Source: an uncultured Clostridium sp. (lineage in GTDB: Bacteria > Bacillota > Clostridia > TANB77 > CAG-508). From it: DNA of 64,000 bases. Each line of letters begins with the position of its first letter. The stretch's first letter is position 1. Position numbers and translations under genes: made by a program. The DNA is taken from NCBI GenBank assembly GCA_945865665.1, contig CAMBEE010000008.1, positions 20,137-84,136 on the forward strand, written 5' to 3'. The notes below the pieces were generated by a model, which was given only the letters and a program-made list of their open reading frames with translations, had not been told where the DNA came from and searched no databases. Below, piece by piece: positions 59,964 to 64,000 of this stretch.

Positions 59964-60656
59964 TTATTCTTCTCTAGGGTCAATCTTCTTAACCGCTTCA
60001 TCAAATCTTCCATATGTACCAGAAGCTTTTTCAATAGCCTCTTTAGGATCAATTCCTTTTTTGATGTTATCCATCATTTTTCCTAAATGAACATATTTGT
60101 AACCAATAATTTGGTCATCTTTATCTAAACCTAATTCAACTATGTAACCTTCTGCAAGATTTAAGTATCTTGGTCCTTTTAATGAACTAGAATAAATTGT
60201 TCCAACTTGTGATGTATGTCCTTTTCCTAAATCTTCAAGTCCTGCTCCTACTGGAAGTCCTCCTTCTGAGAAAGCTGTTTGTGTTCTACCATATACTATT
60301 TGTAAGAATAATTCTCTCATAGCAGTATTTATAGCATCACATACTAAGTCTGTGTTTAATGCTTCTAATATTGTTTTTCCTGTTAAAATTTCTCCTGCCA
60401 TTGCAGCTGAGTGTGTCATTCCTGAACATCCAACTGTTTCAATTAATGCTTCTTGGATTATTCCATCCTTTACATTTAATGTTAATTTACATGCCCCTTG
60501 TTGTGGTGCACACCATCCTATACCATGTGTTAAACCTGATATGTCTTTAATTTCTTTTGCTTTTACCCATTTTCCTTCTTCTGGAATTGGTGCTGGTCCA
60601 TGGTCTACTCCTTTTGCTACTTTACACATTCCTTCTAATTCTTTTGAATAAATCAT
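59964..60656 (-). CDS. Iron-sulfur cluster assembly scaffold (NifU-like) protein
   Basis: WCAPQQGACKLTLNVKDGIIQEALIETVGCSGMTHSAAMAGEILTGKTILEAL. Confidence 0.87.
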   Translation of the reverse strand: MIYSKELEGMCKVAKGVDHGPAPIPEEGKWVKAKEIKDISGLTHGIGWCAPQQGACKLTLNVKDGIIQEALIETVGCSGMTHSAAMAGEILTGKTILEALNTDLVCDAINTAMRELFLQIVYGRTQTAFSEGGLPVGAGLEDLGKGHTSQVGTIYSSSLKGPRYLNLAEGYIVELGLDKDDQIIGYKYVHLGKMMDNIKKGIDPKEAIEKASGTYGRFDEAVKKIDPREE

Positions 60657-60721
60657 CGTTTTTTGCTCCTTTCACTATGCTTCACTTTGTTAATCATTGT
60701 TTATTTTTTTAAAGATTTGGT

Positions 60722-60790
60722 GTCTTAACCCCCAATCCCGTTGTTTAATTTTTCGGGATTTGGAGACCCGTCCCCCAATCCCGAAAAATT
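60722..60790. repeat. REP-like foldback
   Basis: CCCCCAATCCCGttgtttaatttttCGGGATTTGGAGACCCGTCCCCCAATCCCGAA; shares AGACCCGTCCCCCAATCCCGAA with 46322-46395. Confidence 0.75.
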
Positions 60791-60825
60791 TCAAACAATA
60801 AATCACTTGGCTTTGCATTTTATTA

Positions 60826-61530
60826 TTATTTTTTTTGATAAACTTTTTTGTTTGCCTGCATTTGGTCTCCAGGCATAATAATTTGATTTATGACCTTTTC
60901 GTCTTTAGTTGCTACATATTCTATATTTTGCTCACTATCATAACTTTCTGTGTCATAATCTACTATGTTTTTTATATTTTTTATGTATATACCTTCTTCA
61001 TATCTTTCTCTTCTTCTAACTACTTTTTCACCTAGCAAATATTTTTCAATTATCTTTCTTTCTTCTTTGTTCATCTGCTCTTCTTTTATTCCTAGAAAAT
61101 TGTATCTCCAAATTATATGTCTTTCATAATTAGAAAATTTTGATTTTGTTAAATCTTCATAATCATATTCAACTTTAAATTTGATTCCTTGAATCATTAT
61201 TGTCAAATTTGTCCAAGTTGGTACAACTTCTATTTTCTTAAATTCTTCCCTTAATGCTACAATTTTTTGATATAAAATATTCACTAATTTGATGTATTCT
61301 TTTTCGTCTAAATTGAATTTTTGTGGTATTTCGTAGACATTTACAGGGTTCTTCTTAAATATTCCTTTTGGAATATAGTAGAAGAATAGCTCCCCTGTTT
61401 TTCGTCTATCTATAAGGTCTGATACTGAAGCATATAAATACATCTTTTCCCATTTTTCTGGTATCATATAAAATATACGCCTTTGTATATCTTCGTACAT
61501 CTCTTTTATTTTCTTTGTATGTTTTAACAT
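60826..61530 (-). CDS. YezG-like (DUF600-type) immunity protein
   Basis: MYEDIQRRIFYMIPEKWEKMYLYASVSD...GELFFYYIPKG...VALREEFKKIEVVPTWTNLTIMIQGIKFKVEYDYEDLTKSKFSNYERHIIWRYNFLGI. Confidence 0.7.
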   Translation of the reverse strand: MLKHTKKIKEMYEDIQRRIFYMIPEKWEKMYLYASVSDLIDRRKTGELFFYYIPKGIFKKNPVNVYEIPQKFNLDEKEYIKLVNILYQKIVALREEFKKIEVVPTWTNLTIMIQGIKFKVEYDYEDLTKSKFSNYERHIIWRYNFLGIKEEQMNKEERKIIEKYLLGEKVVRRRERYEEGIYIKNIKNIVDYDTESYDSEQNIEYVATKDEKVINQIIMPGDQMQANKKVYQKK

Positions 61531-61538
61531 ATTTACCC

Positions 61539-63077
61539 CTATTCTCTGATTAATAGGCTTTCTCCTGTCATTTCTTCTGGTTGTTTAATTCCCATTAAAT
61601 CAAGCATTGTTGGCGCTAAATCTGCTAATTTTCCGTTTTCTTTTAATTTGTATTCTTTATTAGCTGTTACTAATATTATTGGAACCGGATTTGTTGTATG
61701 TGCTGTGTGTGGTTCTCCTGTTTTGTAATCTATCATTTGTTCTGCATTTCCGTGGTCTGCTGTTATTAATAGATTTCCTTGTTTTTCTTCTATTATTTTT
61801 ACAATTTTTCCTACACATTCGTCTACTGCTTCTACTGCTTTTATTGCAGCTTGTAGACTTCCTGTGTGTCCAACCATGTCTGTATTTGCAAAGTTTAGAA
61901 TTACTACATCATATTTGTCATTTTCTAATGCTTCACATACTTTGTCTGTAACTTCATATGCACTCATTTCTGGTTTCATATCATATGTTTCTACTTTTGG
62001 TGATGGTACTAATATTCTGTCTTCTCCTGGATATTGTTTTTCTTCTCCACCATTAAAGAAGAATGTTACGTGTGCATATTTTTCTGTTTCTGCTATTCTT
62101 AATTGTGTTAGTCCTGCTTCACTTACAACTTCTCCAAATGTATTTTTTAATGGCTCTTTTTTGAATGCGATGTGTACATTTGGCATTGTTTCGTCATAGC
62201 TTGTGAAACATACATAATATAAATTCATTTTTTTAGTTTCAAATCCATCAAATTCTGGATCAACTAGTGCTCTTGTTATTTCTCTTGCTCTGTCTGGTCT
62301 GAAGTTGAAGAATATTACAGAGTCGTTTTCTTCTATTTTTGCTACTGGTTCGTTTCCATTGCACATTACTGTTGGTACAACAAATTCATCAAATACTTCT
62401 TTTTGATAAGAATCTTCGATTGCTTTTATTGGGTCTCCTGCTTTTTCTCCTTCTCCATTTACTAGAGCATCATAACATTTTTTAACTCTTTGCCATCTTT
62501 TATCTCTGTCCATTGCATAAAATCTTCCTGAAAGTGATGCTATTTTTCCAACGCCTTTTTCTTTCATTTTTTCTTGCAATTCAGCTACATATGTTTCTGC
62601 TGATGCTGGTGGAGTGTCTCTTCCATCTAAGAAACAATGAACATATACATCCTCAAAGTCTCTTCTTTTTGCCATTTCTAATAGTCCATATAAATGTCTG
62701 TTGTGGCTGTGTACTCCTCCATCTGATACTAATCCTAGAATGTGTAATTTTGAATTGTATTTTTTACAATTTTCAATTGCAGCTATAAATTCTGGATTAC
62801 TGAAAAAGTCTCCGTCTTCTATTGATTTTGTTATTCTTGTTAATTCTTGATATACTATTCTTCCTGCACCTATATTTGTGTGTCCTACTTCTGAATTTCC
62901 CATTTGTCCTTCTGGTAATCCTACATGTAATCCACTTGTAAATATGTCTGTGTTTGGATATTTTTTCATTAGTTTATCAATATTAGGTGTGTTTGCTAGT
63001 TTTATAGCGTTTCCGTCTTTGTTTTTGTTGTCTCCAAAACCATCTAATATCATTAGCATTGTTACTTTATCTTTCAT
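61539..63077 (-). CDS. gpmI: 2,3-bisphosphoglycerate-independent phosphoglycerate mutase
   Basis: [68 protein letters not shown]. Confidence 0.97.
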   Translation of the reverse strand: MKDKVTMLMILDGFGDNKNKDGNAIKLANTPNIDKLMKKYPNTDIFTSGLHVGLPEGQMGNSEVGHTNIGAGRIVYQELTRITKSIEDGDFFSNPEFIAAIENCKKYNSKLHILGLVSDGGVHSHNRHLYGLLEMAKRRDFEDVYVHCFLDGRDTPPASAETYVAELQEKMKEKGVGKIASLSGRFYAMDRDKRWQRVKKCYDALVNGEGEKAGDPIKAIEDSYQKEVFDEFVVPTVMCNGNEPVAKIEENDSVIFFNFRPDRAREITRALVDPEFDGFETKKMNLYYVCFTSYDETMPNVHIAFKKEPLKNTFGEVVSEAGLTQLRIAETEKYAHVTFFFNGGEEKQYPGEDRILVPSPKVETYDMKPEMSAYEVTDKVCEALENDKYDVVILNFANTDMVGHTGSLQAAIKAVEAVDECVGKIVKIIEEKQGNLLITADHGNAEQMIDYKTGEPHTAHTTNPVPIILVTANKEYKLKENGKLADLAPTMLDLMGIKQPEEMTGESLLIRE

Positions 63078-63181
63078 TATTAGTCTATGTTAGTTTTTTT
63101 CTAACATATTCCTCCTTCCTTTATGCTCTTGCTTTTCAAAATATTGTTTCAATTTTAATTTTTTACAATTTTTGATTTGCA

Positions 63182-63934
63182 TTAATTTGCGTAATTTACT
63201 ATTTTTGCGAACTCATCTGGTTTTAAGCTTGCTCCTCCGACCAAGCCTCCATCGATGTCTGACATTTCAAATAGTTCTTTTGCATTATTTGATTTTACGC
63301 TTCCGCCATATTGTATTATAACTCCATTTGCTACATTTTGTCCATAGATTTGACAAATTTTGTCACGAATTGATTTTATTGCTTCATTTGCTTGTTCTGA
63401 TGTTGCTGTTTTTCCTGTTCCAATTGCCCATATTGGTTCATATGCAATTATTGTATTTTGAACTTGCTCTTCTGTTAAACCTTGTAATGCTAGTTCTGTT
63501 TGTTTTGTAATTATTTCTTGTGTTTGATTTGCTTCTCTTTGTTCTAGTGTTTCACCTACACATACAATTGGTTTTAAGTCGTTTGCAAATGCTGTTTTTA
63601 TTTTTTTGTTTACTGTTTCATCTGTTTCGTTGAAGTATTGTCTTCTTTCAGAGTGTCCTATTATAACATATTCAACTCCAATTGATTTTAACATTTTCCC
63701 TGATACTTCTCCTGTATATGCTCCACTTTCTTCAAAGTGCATATTTTGTGCTCCTATTTTGATGTTTGTTCCTTGTGCTGTTAGTAATGCGTAAAATAGG
63801 TCTGTGTATGGCACACATAGTATTACTTCATTTTTTGTTTCTTTTACAAGTGGTGTTAATTTATCTATAAAATTTATTGCTTCGTTTGGAAGCATGTTCA
63901 TTTTCCAGTTTCCTGCAATTACTTTTTTTCTCAT
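63182..63934 (-). CDS. tpiA: Triosephosphate isomerase
   Basis: [67 protein letters not shown]. Confidence 0.97.
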   Translation of the reverse strand: MRKKVIAGNWKMNMLPNEAINFIDKLTPLVKETKNEVILCVPYTDLFYALLTAQGTNIKIGAQNMHFEESGAYTGEVSGKMLKSIGVEYVIIGHSERRQYFNETDETVNKKIKTAFANDLKPIVCVGETLEQREANQTQEIITKQTELALQGLTEEQVQNTIIAYEPIWAIGTGKTATSEQANEAIKSIRDKICQIYGQNVANGVIIQYGGSVKSNNAKELFEMSDIDGGLVGGASLKPDEFAKIVNYAN

Positions 63935-63944
63935 AATTTCCTCC

Positions 63945-64000
63945 TTATTTATCTTGTAAGCACTCAATACCTGGTAACTTTTTGCCTTCTAAGAATTCAA
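63945..64000 (-). CDS. pgk: Phosphoglycerate kinase, C-terminal fragment at the window edge
   Basis: [17 protein letters not shown] on the minus strand, adjacent to tpiA. Confidence 0.85.
   Translation of the reverse strand, partial: EFLEGKKLPGIECLQDK

Overview
AT-rich chromosomal window from a spore-forming Clostridia-like Firmicute. Almost all genes lie on the minus strand. Housekeeping and core content includes a PrkC-type kinase fragment and its PP2C phosphatase, deoD, greA, pgsA, ctpA, two M23 peptidases, ftsEX, rsmB, infC-rpmI-rplT, xerD, rnhA, a Ca2+-type P-ATPase, tRNA-Glu(CTC), mrnC, rbgA, ruvX, ireB, metK and pgk-tpiA-gpmI. There is a complete type IV pilus operon (pilC, pilT, pilB, minor pilins, pilD, pilA, pilO-like, pilM-pilN fusion). 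Sporulation genes are spoVAC/AD/AE and spoIIM.

Most interesting observations: (1) a family of at least four intergenic foldback elements (about 8.86, 13.16, 24.06 and 30.55 kb) that share internal blocks while their long, near-perfect outer arms differ in sequence from copy to copy; (2) frameshifts that the ORF track hides: spoIIM (1 extra C), an Rpn/PD-(D/E)XK nuclease gene (three extra Cs within 40 bp, all GAA[C]GGA), and a pilin-discoidin gene split by a -1 shift at CAAAAAGC; (3) pilin-leader proteins carrying carbohydrate-binding-type domains; (4) a CpaE/ParA-like protein with AT-hook motifs and LPGF repeats, next to a degenerate GGDEF protein; (5) infC with an AUA start and an attenuator leader; (6) a dispersed REP-like GGGACGGGTC family; (7) an orphan YezG-like immunity protein. 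No CRISPR array or rRNA was seen. All assignments come from reading the sequence; no database search was run.
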